Part shown: positions 44,206 through 52,713 of the stretch, in pieces | How positions within the stretch are numbered: the first letter of the stretch is position 1 | Layout: each line of letters opens with the position of its first letter | Source of the DNA: Lishizhenia tianjinensis | Lineage (GTDB): Bacteria; Bacteroidota; Bacteroidia; Flavobacteriales_D; Crocinitomicaceae | NCBI GenBank assembly: GCA_943330745.2 | Contig: CALQIX020000010.1 | Span: 1 to 64,000, forward strand | DNA: 64,000 nt | Reading direction: 5' to 3' | Position numbers and translations under genes: made by a program | The notes under the pieces: generated by a model | What the model was told of the DNA's origin: nothing | Databases searched by the model: none | What the model saw: the letters and a program-made list of their open reading frames with translations, nothing else

Positions 44206-46089
44206 ATGAATAATGTCCGCCTTTGTTATTTGATATTAACTTTAATTTCACCTGTTGCATTTGGACAAAAAGTAAAGTTTACGCATGTTGAGCCCATGAA
44301 CTGGTGGGTAGGGATGAAGCACCACCAAGTAGAGATTTTACTTCACGGAGATGCTATTTCAAAGTACCAAGTGGAAGTACAAGGGCTGCCTATTTTAGGC
44401 CTTGTGAAAACTGAAAACCCAAATTATATTTTTGTCACAGTTGAAACAGAGGGAAGAAATTCTGGAAAGTATCCCATTCGCTTATTGGACAAAGGAAAAG
44501 AATTGACGCATTTTGATTTTGAGTTGAAGGAACGCGAATATTTATCAGCAAACCGAAAGGGTTTTTCTTCTGCTGATGTGATTTATTTACTCATGCCTGA
44601 TCGATTTGCTAATACCTATCCAGGCGGCGACACACATCCCGAAACGATTGAAAAAGCAGATCGCTCCAATCCGAATGGGAGACATGGCGGAGATATTTCA
44701 GGAATTATCGACCATTTGAACTACATTAAAGAGCTGGGAGCTACTACCATCTGGACCACACCCTTGTTGGAGGATAATGAAGAAACATATTCCTATCACG
44801 GCTACGCACAATCTGATTTGTATAAAGTAGATCCACGATACGGAAACAATTACTATTTCCAATTTTTAGTGCAAGAAGCACATCGTCAAGGTTTGAAAGT
44901 GATTAAGGATGAAGTGCCGAATCATTGGTCCAGTAAACATTGGATGATAAAGGATTTACCTACAAAAACGTGGATACATGAATTTCCTTCATTCACTCGA
45001 TCTTCTTATCGTACAAGTACGCAAATGGATCCATATGCGAGCCAAAAAGATAAATCAGCTTCTGAAGATGGATGGTTTGATACGTCCATGCCGGATATGA
45101 ATCAATCGAACCCGCTTTTACTGAATTACCTCATACAAAATACCATTTGGTGGGTTGAATTCGCTGAATTGGACGGTCTTCGCGTGGACAAATATTCATA
45201 CAACGACAAGAAAGCAATTTCACTATGGACAAAAGCAATCATGGAAGAATATCCCAACTTGAACATGGTGGGGGAGGTTTGGTTGCACAATCAGGCACAA
45301 ATATCCTATTGGCAAAAAAATAGTCCGGTTGGCGCAATCGATTCCTACAACAGTAACTTACCTAGCGTGATGGATTTCACCCTGCATGATGCAATTAGCC
45401 AAGCATTCAAGGAAGAAAATCAGGGGTGGGACCAAGGAATGGTGCGTGTTTACGAGAATTTTGTGAATGACTTTTTATATGCAGATCCGAACAATTTACT
45501 GGTATTCATGGAAAATCACTATACACAACGTTTCAACGAATATTGCCCTTCACTTGCCGATTATAAAATGGCACTCACATTAATTGCAACAACACGCGGA
45601 ATTCCACAAATCTATTACGGAAGTGAAGTTGGAATGAAAGGCAGTAAGGAAAAAGGAGATGCAGACATTCGACAAGATTTTCCAGGTGGATGGAAAACCG
45701 AAGACAAACATTCGGCTTTTTACTCGAACCAAGAAGCAAATAAAAACTTAGGTATTCCAGGAAGAACGGAAACAGAAGAAGCTTATTTTCAATTTACAAA
45801 AACACTCTTGAATTGGCGCAAAAATCAGCCAGTGATTCATACGGGTAAATTCAAACAATTTGTGCCGGAAAACAATGTGTATGTGTATTTCAGATACGAC
45901 GAACAGGAAACTATTATGGTCATACTCAACAATTCCACCAAGGAAGAATCCATTAATTTGAACCGATTTAAAGAAGTGCTGAAGAGTAAGAAAATCTTCA
46001 AAAATGTCTTTACCAATGAAATGGTTAATGTTGATAATTCGATTATGATCCTAGGTCCTAAAACAGCGACTATTTTTAGGGTTAATTAA
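44206..46089 (+). CDS. GH13 amylase/neopullulanase-like protein with altered catalytic triad
   Basis: This 627-residue exported protein resembles SusA-type neopullulanases: a Sec signal ending at AFGQ, a beta-sandwich N-domain (VEPMNWWVGMKHHQVEILLHG), then the GH13 barrel. Region I is DEVPNHW, region II DGLRVDKYS (nucleophile Asp, codon 45187-45189) and region III GEVWLHN (acid/base Glu, codon 45274-45276). Region IV should read NHD but reads ENHYTQRF: the third catalytic residue is Tyr (45520-45522). TTRGIPQIYYGSEVGM follows, and a C-terminal beta domain ends the protein. Activity is therefore doubtful. By eye, codons here end in C or G more often than in the neighbours. The start at ATG 44206 is preferred over TTG 44182. 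A near-consensus TACGTTTT lies 5 nt upstream. Confidence 0.85.
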   Translation: MNNVRLCYLILTLISPVAFGQKVKFTHVEPMNWWVGMKHHQVEILLHGDAISKYQVEVQGLPILGLVKTENPNYIFVTVETEGRNSGKYPIRLLDKGKELTHFDFELKEREYLSANRKGFSSADVIYLLMPDRFANTYPGGDTHPETIEKADRSNPNGRHGGDISGIIDHLNYIKELGATTIWTTPLLEDNEETYSYHGYAQSDLYKVDPRYGNNYYFQFLVQEAHRQGLKVIKDEVPNHWSSKHWMIKDLPTKTWIHEFPSFTRSSYRTSTQMDPYASQKDKSASEDGWFDTSMPDMNQSNPLLLNYLIQNTIWWVEFAELDGLRVDKYSYNDKKAISLWTKAIMEEYPNLNMVGEVWLHNQAQISYWQKNSPVGAIDSYNSNLPSVMDFTLHDAISQAFKEENQGWDQGMVRVYENFVNDFLYADPNNLLVFMENHYTQRFNEYCPSLADYKMALTLIATTRGIPQIYYGSEVGMKGSKEKGDADIRQDFPGGWKTEDKHSAFYSNQEANKNLGIPGRTETEEAYFQFTKTLLNWRKNQPVIHTGKFKQFVPENNVYVYFRYDEQETIMVILNNSTKEESINLNRFKEVLKSKKIFKNVFTNEMVNVDNSIMILGPKTATIFRVN

Positions 46090-46109
46090 TGTAATTATTG
46101 CGAAAATTC

Positions 46110-46117
46110 TATATTTG
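46110..46117 (+). promoter_or_regulatory. Putative -7 promoter element of the Asp-box gene
   Basis: TATATTTG is an exact match, 18 nt before the ATG at 46136. It overlaps the alternative TTG start at 46115, which argues against that start. Confidence 0.55.
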
Positions 46118-46135
46118 ATACAAAATTTCTTTTGT

Positions 46136-49100
46136 ATGAAAATTGTTCGTTTGATTTCCTTACTGCTTTTTGTTTCTTCCTCAGTAGTTTATGGTCAAAA
46201 TTTATCCAAGCCTTCGGTTGTTGAAATTAGCACTTTACCTGAATGGGCTCAGAAAATGTATGGTGTTAATCCCTCCATTTATGAAGTGGATTTGCTTTAC
46301 AATGAATATTTTACTTCGCATTCCTTTGAAAAATCATACCATACACAATATTACAAACGTTGGAGAAGAAAGAATCTATCATTTGCGGATAATGCAGGTT
46401 ATATTCACCTCCCAACAGAAGCCGAAAACAAGCAAATTGAGCTAGAATATAGATCAAAAAATCAAGTAGAAAAATCATCGAATTGGTCCATTCTTGGGCC
46501 GATTACTAATTTCCAAGAGGGTGGAAATCCGGGCTCTGGACAAACCAATGTGTATAGCGTTGATCAATGTTTAGGGAACCCTTCAATCGTTTATTGTGGA
46601 ACAGAACCAGGAGAAGTTTATAAGAGTAACGACGGAGGACTAAATTGGGGCTTAGTCTCTAAAAATGAAGATTTTGGGAGTGGTGTCACCGCCGTAGAAG
46701 TTCACGTTTCCAATCCTGATATTGTGTTTGCAGGAGGAAATAAAGGTGTTTTTAGATCGTTAAACGGTGGTACAAACTGGATAAATGTATTACCGAATTC
46801 AAATTTTGGTGTAAATGAGATTTTAATTCACCCTGCCAATGATCAATTGGTATTTGCATGTACAGATAAAGGATTATATCGATCCTCGGATGGTGGAACA
46901 ACGTGGTCTTTACTTTTTGCAAATAAAACCTATGACATCAAGTTAAATACTGCGAATAATGCGATTTTGTATATAGTACGCAATAACCCTGCAACCAGTA
47001 TGTGTGAGTTTTATACCTCAAATGACTTTGGTTTGACATGGACAATTCAATCAACCGGTTGGCACACTTCCACGGATGCAGCTCGTAATGATGGTGGTGC
47101 GCGTATTGCAGTAACTCCAGCAGATCCCAATCGAATCTATGCTTATTTAATTGGAGAGTCAAAAGCAAATGATTTTGGCTATATCGGAGTATACCGAAGT
47201 GATGATGGCGGGATTACGTGGACATTACCTAATGGTCCGGCTGGTGGTCCATACACAACAGATCATGTTAACTTAGCTATTGGTTGGGCAACGTGGACCT
47301 ATCATCAAGGATTTTATAATTGTGCGTTGGCAGCATCCACAACAAATGCAGATGAAATTCTAATTGGTGGATTAAACTTATATCGTTCCACAGATGGTGG
47401 TGCTACTTTTACATCCGTTGCAGGCTATGTGGGTGGACCATTAAGCATGCATGTGGATATGCAAGATTTTAGAACAATTGGTTCCACAACGTGGATTTCA
47501 ACAGATGGTGGAATATATCGATCTACCGATTTTTTTACTTCCAACTTTGAATTTCGCATGTCTGGTGTTCATGGTTCTGATTATTGGGGATTTGGTAGTG
47601 GCTGGAACGAAGATGTTTTGGTTGGAGGCTTGTATCACAACGGAAATTTAGTATATCATGAAAATTACGGCACTGGAAATTTTTTAGAATTAGGCGGTGG
47701 AGAAGCACCGACAGGTTATGTGAACCCTGGACAAAATCGAAAAACCTATTTCTCGGATATTTCTGGTAAGGTTATACCGGTAAACCTAAATGATCCCATC
47801 GCTGGAGCGGCTTTTGGAATGGCTCCTAATGAAAGTTATTACGCCGCTGAGTCAAGTGAAATGGAATTTCATCCGAACTGTTATTCCATTGCTTATATCG
47901 GAAAGGATAATGCCATATGGAAAACAACTGATGGAGGAGCTTCTTTCAATCTATTATATGCTTTTGGAACCAATCCGGCTGATCAAGTTAAATACATCGA
48001 AGTTTCAAGTTCCAATCCGAATGTCATTTATTTAAATCAACAACCTGCTTCTGGATCAAATGGAACCCTTTGGAAAACAAGTGATGGCGGAGCTAGTTGG
48101 ACCTCGGTAAATAAACCCAATGGAAATAGTCGCAGAATGTTATTAGCCATAAATCCACTTGATGAAAATCAATTATGGATTGCTTATCCTGATGGATCAA
48201 ATGGATTTAAAGTATATAAAACAACTAATTCTGGTCAAAACTGGGAAAATTGGACTTCTTCCATTTTTAATAATGAATCGGTGCAGTCGATAATCTATGT
48301 TGCTGGAACAGATGGTGGAGTTTATATTGCAACCAATAAAGCGGTTTACTACCGAAACAATTCCAATCAATTTCAACTAGAAAATGCAGGTTTGCCCTTG
48401 TTTACGAGTGGTAATATTTTACATCCATTTTATAGAGACAATAAAGTAAGGTTGGCTACCTATGGAAAAGGAATTTGGGAAAGTGCCTTGTCTGAAACGC
48501 CAACCATTCCAATTGCTCGAGCGATGGTTGATAAATTAGATCAGGTTGTGGTTTGTGCCATTGATTCATTTTATTTTGAGGATCATTCCTTTTTGAATCA
48601 CACCAATGCTTCATGGAGTTGGTCTTTTCCAACTGGAAATCCAAGTGTTTCTAATCAACGTAATCCGGTGATTTATTTTAATCAACCCGGAAATCACCAA
48701 GCTATTTTGACGATTACGGATGGAAATGGAAACACGGATTCAGATACATTGATGGTTTCGGTAAACTTTTTTACCTTACCCACATCGGTTTCTGAGGGGT
48801 TTGAAAATGGGTTTGTGCCAACAGGATTCGAAATTAATAATCCGGCAAACAATGCACAATGGTCGTTGTCTTCTACTGCTGGAGCATATGGAAATTCAAC
48901 CCATTCTGCCATTTTCGATAATTACAACAACGATTCACAAGGAGGAATTGATGATTTAATTATGCATTTTGATGCCACAGCGATTCAATCCAGTCCGTTT
49001 TTAAAATTTGATGTGGCCTATGCCCGTTGGGGAGCAGGTTACAGTGATACATTGGAAGTATTGGTATCAACTGATTGTGGAACTACGTATCAATCTCTTT

Positions 49101-49549
49101 ATCTCAAAGGAGGTACAACATTAGCTACTTCTCCCGATTTTCAAGAATTCTTTACGCCAACGGCTGAACAATGGTGCACGGATTCTGTAGATTTAGCACT
49201 ATTTTCAGGACAAACCAATGTACAGGTCGCATTTCGAAACAGAGGTTATTTTGGAAATACGATTTATCTAGACAACATCAATATTGGAAGTTCTGTTTCT
49301 GTGGAGGAGGTTTATACCAATGAAATTCATGTGTATCCGAATCCAGTGGGAACAGGACAAGAACTTGTCATTAGCTATCCAGGAGATGCTACCATACAAT
49401 TATTGGATGCTAAAGGATCTCTTATTTATAGTGCCAAAGGCTCAAAAGAAACGCATTTTAGTATTGACAAGTCAATTGCTTCAGGGGTCTATATGGTTCA
49501 GGTATCAACTCCAACAAAAATTTGGAATAAGCGAGTTATTATTCAATAA
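46136..49549 (+). CDS. Secreted Asp-box/VPS10-like beta-propeller protein with PKD and T9SS sorting domains
   Basis: This 1137-residue exported protein begins with a Sec signal (KIVRLISLLLFVSSSVVYGQ). At least eight Asp-box (BNR) motifs of the form SxDGGxTW occur between about residues 160 and 700, for example SSDGGTTW, SDDGGITW, TSDGGASW and TTNSGQNW, which suggests one or two propellers of the sortilin/sialidase kind. Residues about 801-878 form a PKD domain (WSWSFPTGNPSVSNQ, then AILTITDGNGN). A jelly-roll-like part follows. The end from about 1058 (IHVYPNPVGTG to NKRVIIQ) is a T9SS type A sorting domain. No catalytic triad is evident, so binding or adhesion is as likely as hydrolysis. Confidence 0.87.
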   Translation: MKIVRLISLLLFVSSSVVYGQNLSKPSVVEISTLPEWAQKMYGVNPSIYEVDLLYNEYFTSHSFEKSYHTQYYKRWRRKNLSFADNAGYIHLPTEAENKQIELEYRSKNQVEKSSNWSILGPITNFQEGGNPGSGQTNVYSVDQCLGNPSIVYCGTEPGEVYKSNDGGLNWGLVSKNEDFGSGVTAVEVHVSNPDIVFAGGNKGVFRSLNGGTNWINVLPNSNFGVNEILIHPANDQLVFACTDKGLYRSSDGGTTWSLLFANKTYDIKLNTANNAILYIVRNNPATSMCEFYTSNDFGLTWTIQSTGWHTSTDAARNDGGARIAVTPADPNRIYAYLIGESKANDFGYIGVYRSDDGGITWTLPNGPAGGPYTTDHVNLAIGWATWTYHQGFYNCALAASTTNADEILIGGLNLYRSTDGGATFTSVAGYVGGPLSMHVDMQDFRTIGSTTWISTDGGIYRSTDFFTSNFEFRMSGVHGSDYWGFGSGWNEDVLVGGLYHNGNLVYHENYGTGNFLELGGGEAPTGYVNPGQNRKTYFSDISGKVIPVNLNDPIAGAAFGMAPNESYYAAESSEMEFHPNCYSIAYIGKDNAIWKTTDGGASFNLLYAFGTNPADQVKYIEVSSSNPNVIYLNQQPASGSNGTLWKTSDGGASWTSVNKPNGNSRRMLLAINPLDENQLWIAYPDGSNGFKVYKTTNSGQNWENWTSSIFNNESVQSIIYVAGTDGGVYIATNKAVYYRNNSNQFQLENAGLPLFTSGNILHPFYRDNKVRLATYGKGIWESALSETPTIPIARAMVDKLDQVVVCAIDSFYFEDHSFLNHTNASWSWSFPTGNPSVSNQRNPVIYFNQPGNHQAILTITDGNGNTDSDTLMVSVNFFTLPTSVSEGFENGFVPTGFEINNPANNAQWSLSSTAGAYGNSTHSAIFDNYNNDSQGGIDDLIMHFDATAIQSSPFLKFDVAYARWGAGYSDTLEVLVSTDCGTTYQSLYLKGGTTLATSPDFQEFFTPTAEQWCTDSVDLALFSGQTNVQVAFRNRGYFGNTIYLDNINIGSSVSVEEVYTNEIHVYPNPVGTGQELVISYPGDATIQLLDAKGSLIYSAKGSKETHFSIDKSIASGVYMVQVSTPTKIWNKRVIIQ

Positions 49550-49633
49550 AGCCCATTCTTAAAGCGAGAAAAATCAAGCTGTTCATGTGTTATTATAGAT
49601 AGGGGAAAATAGGGGAATCACGCAATATTTCAG

Positions 49634-49651
49634 AAAGCACCACGCTTTTTT
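49634..49651 (+). terminator. Weak candidate terminator after the Asp-box gene
   Basis: AAAGC (49634-49638) pairs with GCTTT (49644-49648) across a 5-nt loop and continues into a T run to 49651. The stem is short. The rest of 49550-49697 holds only a 10-bp tandem pair (ATAGGGGAAA, ATAGGGGAAT at 49599-49618). Confidence 0.35.
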
Positions 49652-49697
49652 CTGTTAACTGGGTTATGAGTTGTAAATATTTTGCACAACTCGTGCC

Positions 49698-49868
49698 ATG
49701 CCGCCCATTTTGGTTAAGGCACACAACGAGCTAGACAAAGCCGTAGATTTGGCCTATCGCCCCCAAGCGTTCACCTCCGATGCTAATCGCATGGAGTTTT
49801 TGTTTGATTTGTATGAGAAATACACGGCAGGGTTGTTTGCGGTGGAGAAAAAATCCAAAAAACGATAA
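49698..49868 (+). pseudogene. C-terminal remnant of a DNA methyltransferase
   Basis: This short frame encodes 56 residues that match the tail of the large class I SAM-dependent DNA methyltransferases of the type IIG / MmeI-like kind: PPILVKAHNELDKAVDLAY, then RMEFLFDLYEKY and a Lys-rich end. In complete enzymes this tail follows an ADLYDPxxM segment; here a stop codon at 49674 in the same frame cuts the homology off just before MPPIL. The catalytic and target-recognition domains are missing. It looks like the 3' stump of a lost restriction-modification gene, and base composition is richer in G+C than the flanks. A 16-bp palindrome (49868-49883) overlaps the stop codon. Confidence 0.6.
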
Positions 49869-49903
49869 ACCATTAAAATGGTTAGGAGAAATGGTTGTTG
49901 GAT

Positions 49904-49944
49904 CACCCCATAGGTGCAGGATTAATCCCGCACCTATGGGGGTG
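49904..49944. repeat. 41-bp near-perfect palindrome (REP-like hairpin)
   Basis: CACCCCATAGGTGC (49904-49917) pairs with GCACCTATGGGGGTG (49930-49944) with one extra G, and the centre GGATTAATCC is itself palindromic, so nearly the whole element can form one hairpin. It is G+C rich. It lies 14 nt past the stop of the minus-strand ORF6N gene and may act as its 3' hairpin, but no T tract follows. I found no second copy in the window. Confidence 0.7.
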
Positions 49945-49958
49945 TTATGGGAATTATT

Positions 49959-50828
49959 TTAGGAATTATTCAATTTCGAAAGAAGTTCCGGTAAGAATTC
50001 ATTGAGTCTAGAAAAAGCAAACCATTTCTTACCTAGGTCTTTAATAGAAGCGCCAAAATGATACAATTCTTTTTGGTCAATTATTAGAAATCGGTCATGT
50101 GCAAGTTTCAAGTGTTTGATCTCAACGGTTGGATATTGCTCGTTGTATTTGGCTACATCTAAGTGCAATTGGGCATTTATTTTATGTGTGTATATCATTG
50201 CTTGACAATTCTTATTTCGTTTGCTGAGCATTAAAAGCGTTGTTTCATCTACATAATTATCAATTAATGTTATCGATTTTTTCGCTGTTTTAATAAGATC
50301 AACTGTAAAGACATAGGCATCAAATAGTTGTCCTTCGAAGAAAATTCCTTTTGAAGGTAATAATGTGTTTTCATCAAATGATTGCAGAATTTTATTTACG
50401 TTTTTATTTGTCTCAACTAGTTTGTTTTCAAGGACTAGCAATCGGTTAAACATTTCGGCATTGGAACCAATCTCATTACGCATTTCCACAAAAGTTTCCA
50501 TGATTTGAATACTTACTTGAATAGCCGTTTCACTTCGAAGGATGGCTGAAAGCATGGCAACTCCTTGTTCTGTAAAAACAAATGGGTTTACTGATGCATG
50601 TTTTAAATTTGTTAACCGGTCACAATTTGTGACCAGTTCATACTTCTCGCTTAGCGTTAATTGAAAACTAAAATTCTCAGGAAATCGTTCTTTATTTCGC
50701 TTAACTGCTTGGTTAAGTACTTTTGTTTGAACATCGTACAAAACAGCCAAATCTCGATCGAGCATTACCTGTTTTCCTCTAATCGTAAAGATTTTTGAAT
50801 GTATTTCCTCCCTTTTTAAAAGATTCAT
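49959..50828 (-). CDS. ORF6N-domain protein with C-terminal PLD-like half site
   Basis: This 289-residue protein begins with an ORF6N DNA-binding domain (about 8-95): IFTIRGKQVMLDRDLAVLYDVQTKVLNQAVKRN, then RFPENFSFQLT, which is typical of phage antirepressor-type proteins that are also widespread as chromosomal genes in Bacteroidota. A helical linker with a coiled-coil character spans about 115-160. The C-terminal part (about 165-285) resembles a phospholipase-D-like fold with one half motif HDRFLIIDQKELYHFGASIKDLGKKW; a single HxD site would need a dimer for activity. It is a likely accessory gene. Function is unknown. Confidence 0.82.
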   Translation of the reverse strand: MNLLKREEIHSKIFTIRGKQVMLDRDLAVLYDVQTKVLNQAVKRNKERFPENFSFQLTLSEKYELVTNCDRLTNLKHASVNPFVFTEQGVAMLSAILRSETAIQVSIQIMETFVEMRNEIGSNAEMFNRLLVLENKLVETNKNVNKILQSFDENTLLPSKGIFFEGQLFDAYVFTVDLIKTAKKSITLIDNYVDETTLLMLSKRNKNCQAMIYTHKINAQLHLDVAKYNEQYPTVEIKHLKLAHDRFLIIDQKELYHFGASIKDLGKKWFAFSRLNEFLPELLSKLNNS

Positions 50829-50965
50829 TGGTTGCTGGTATTAACATTTTTACTTTAAGTTAGTGAAAAATGCCTTTTATTGCAATCGATTATTTTATAA
50901 AAATTGACCAACCAGCAAATTCATTTTTATTAATTAGTTGAATTTAGGCAATAGTTTCAAAAAAA

Positions 50966-51733
50966 TCATTTATGCCTAAACCAGCAATCTTGTCGTTCGT
51001 TTTCGTACATTTTAAAGACCGTATTTACAGGCGATCCGTACTTCAACTGGCTGTTAAATTGGGTTCTTGCCAAATAATTAAATGCACCCATGTCGCCAGT
51101 ATAAGCTGTTTGGTTGTCGCTGTTAGCTTGCTTATGAATAGCACATAACTTTTGAATAAAATCAAAGAATAATGGCGCTCGTCCCCCTATTATACCGCAG
51201 TTTAAGAGTGTTTCATTGCCAAACTTACTTTCATATTCGACAAAATCCACAATGTTGTTACGCAGCGTAGTAGAATGAGCCATCATCCACTCATTATTGA
51301 GCTTTTTGGGCTCTTCACCACAGAAAATAGCCATTGGATTTTCAATAAAAAAAGGGTCAATAAATGGATCTTTTGCAAGCGTAACGTCCGTTATATCGGT
51401 TACGAAAATACTATTGAAGCAATGGATATGGTTTTGGAGAAAATCTTGGTATACAAAATAACGGTAGACGTTTGGATTAAATTGATTATCGTAATTTATT
51501 TTAATGAATGTTATGTATTCATTTTTGAATTTTTCACAGGTTGCTAACGAGAAGTTGTTATGAAAAATAATTCCATGTATTTTTTTTGCCGCAACGGATT
51601 CTGCCCAATCACGCACCAATTCATACGTATCATTATCCAGCGTTGTATTCCGATTTACGTCATAAACGCCAGTGATATGGCATGCCATAATGAGATTGGT
51701 ATTTGGGAGAAAACGGGGAGTCTCTAAGTCCAT
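50966..51733 (-). CDS. Putative GT-A-fold glycosyltransferase
   Basis: This 255-residue protein is not a family that I can name with certainty. The middle contains FVTDITDVTLAKDPF, similar to the DxD metal-binding region of GT-A glycosyltransferases that use nucleotide sugars, and LLNCGIIGGRAPLFFDFI, which resembles the NCGxxGG stretch of several such families. A late stretch TGDMGAFNYLA fits too. No membrane segments or signal are visible. It lies 3 nt after a GT2 gene on the same strand, so the two probably form an operon and may modify the same glycan. Confidence 0.55.
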   Translation of the reverse strand: MDLETPRFLPNTNLIMACHITGVYDVNRNTTLDNDTYELVRDWAESVAAKKIHGIIFHNNFSLATCEKFKNEYITFIKINYDNQFNPNVYRYFVYQDFLQNHIHCFNSIFVTDITDVTLAKDPFIDPFFIENPMAIFCGEEPKKLNNEWMMAHSTTLRNNIVDFVEYESKFGNETLLNCGIIGGRAPLFFDFIQKLCAIHKQANSDNQTAYTGDMGAFNYLARTQFNSQLKYGSPVNTVFKMYENERQDCWFRHK

Positions 51734-51736
51734 TAA

Positions 51737-52387
51737 TCAAGCATTGATCATATTCACCTTTTTCATCGTTGAACAAATGCTACCCGGAATATTTCTGTGG
51801 TAAATATACGTTCTTAGGTCCACTTTTTTCACCCGAAATTGACCTTTTGCCCGTTCGAAAAAATCAGCATCGGCAGCGAATCCACTTTTGAACAAAATAC
51901 TTGAAAACACTTTTTTTAGTCCGAATAATGTACCAAAAAGGATTGTTTCATCAATGTGGATGAGTTTGGTAATATCATTTTTATCTGGGACATAATAATC
52001 GTCATTGGTATCCACGATTGTTTCTGTTGTAGAACAAATCAAATCTACATTTTGTACCTCACGAAGACATGCGCTCAAATGACAGGATTTATATTCGTCG
52101 TCACCATCAATAATGGTTATAAATTCACCGATACTATTTAAAACACCGCGGTTGATTGATTCAGATTGCCCTCGATTACTGTGACGGATATACACTATTT
52201 TATCTTCGTGTTTTTCAACATATTGCAATAGGGATTCTCGATTAGTAACGTTACTACCATCGTCAATAATAATGAGTTCAAAATCTTGAAAATCCTGATT
52301 TAAAACCGAATCAATTGCTCTTTTTATATAATTAAAATCTGTGTTATAAACAGCCATTAATACCGATATTTTTACTTGTTTTAACAT
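51737..52387 (-). CDS. Glycosyltransferase family 2
   Basis: This 216-residue protein has the N-terminal GT2 nucleotide-sugar domain: VLMAVYNTDFNYIKRAIDSVLNQDFQDFELIIIDDGS at about 9-45, SNRGQSESINRG at about 75-86 and the metal motif IDGDDE near 95. The usual second half of GT2 enzymes is short here; it continues through FGLKKVFSSILFKSG and ends at about residue 216 with little beyond a YHRNIPGS motif. It is probably cytoplasmic and transfers a sugar to a surface glycan. No other cell-surface polysaccharide genes are adjacent. The catalytic core is clear; the acceptor is not. Confidence 0.82.
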   Translation of the reverse strand: MLKQVKISVLMAVYNTDFNYIKRAIDSVLNQDFQDFELIIIDDGSNVTNRESLLQYVEKHEDKIVYIRHSNRGQSESINRGVLNSIGEFITIIDGDDEYKSCHLSACLREVQNVDLICSTTETIVDTNDDYYVPDKNDITKLIHIDETILFGTLFGLKKVFSSILFKSGFAADADFFERAKGQFRVKKVDLRTYIYHRNIPGSICSTMKKVNMINA

Positions 52388-52713
52388 ATTTGTATGGTAT
52401 TATGGTTACTGTACAATGATCGAAAAATGTAATTACTTTTTATCCTCTAAATTAACGATCACGACCATGCTTTTGTCTGTTGGAGTCACTTGTTTTATCT
52501 CAGTTCAACCTCTACTTAGTACTAATTAATTTCTTAGTTATGGAAGATCTGATAGAAATAAAATGATTCATTCAAATTGTTTCGCTCAGGTATCATTTTA
52601 GCCTAAATGCAAATCAACTAAGAGTAAAATTAACTCTTTTTAATCAAGTTTATGTTAAGTCATTTTTAAAAACACCCTCCCGAGTACTTAAAAAGCTGGA
52701 TGACTTTTAAAAA
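52388..52713. other. 326-bp gap with no clear gene
   Basis: No convincing gene fills this stretch. A 37-codon plus-strand frame (52416-52529) encodes a peptide with a hydrophobic middle (TTMLLSVGVTCFISVQ) but has no consensus promoter. A 9-bp inverted pair TAAAATGAT / ATCATTTTA lies at 52559-52567 and 52592-52600, and a weak hairpin AAGAGT / ACTCTT with a T run lies near 52620-52645. These may serve transcript ends, but none is strong. Confidence 0.5.

Noticed and set aside
49904-49944. Standard intrinsic terminator for the ORF6N gene
   Set aside because: The hairpin has no T tract on either side; a REP-like or 3'-stabilising role is more plausible.
49780-49962. 60-codon plus-strand frame
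   Set aside because: It starts inside the methyltransferase remnant in another frame and runs through the palindromes; the remnant frame gives family homology, this one does not.
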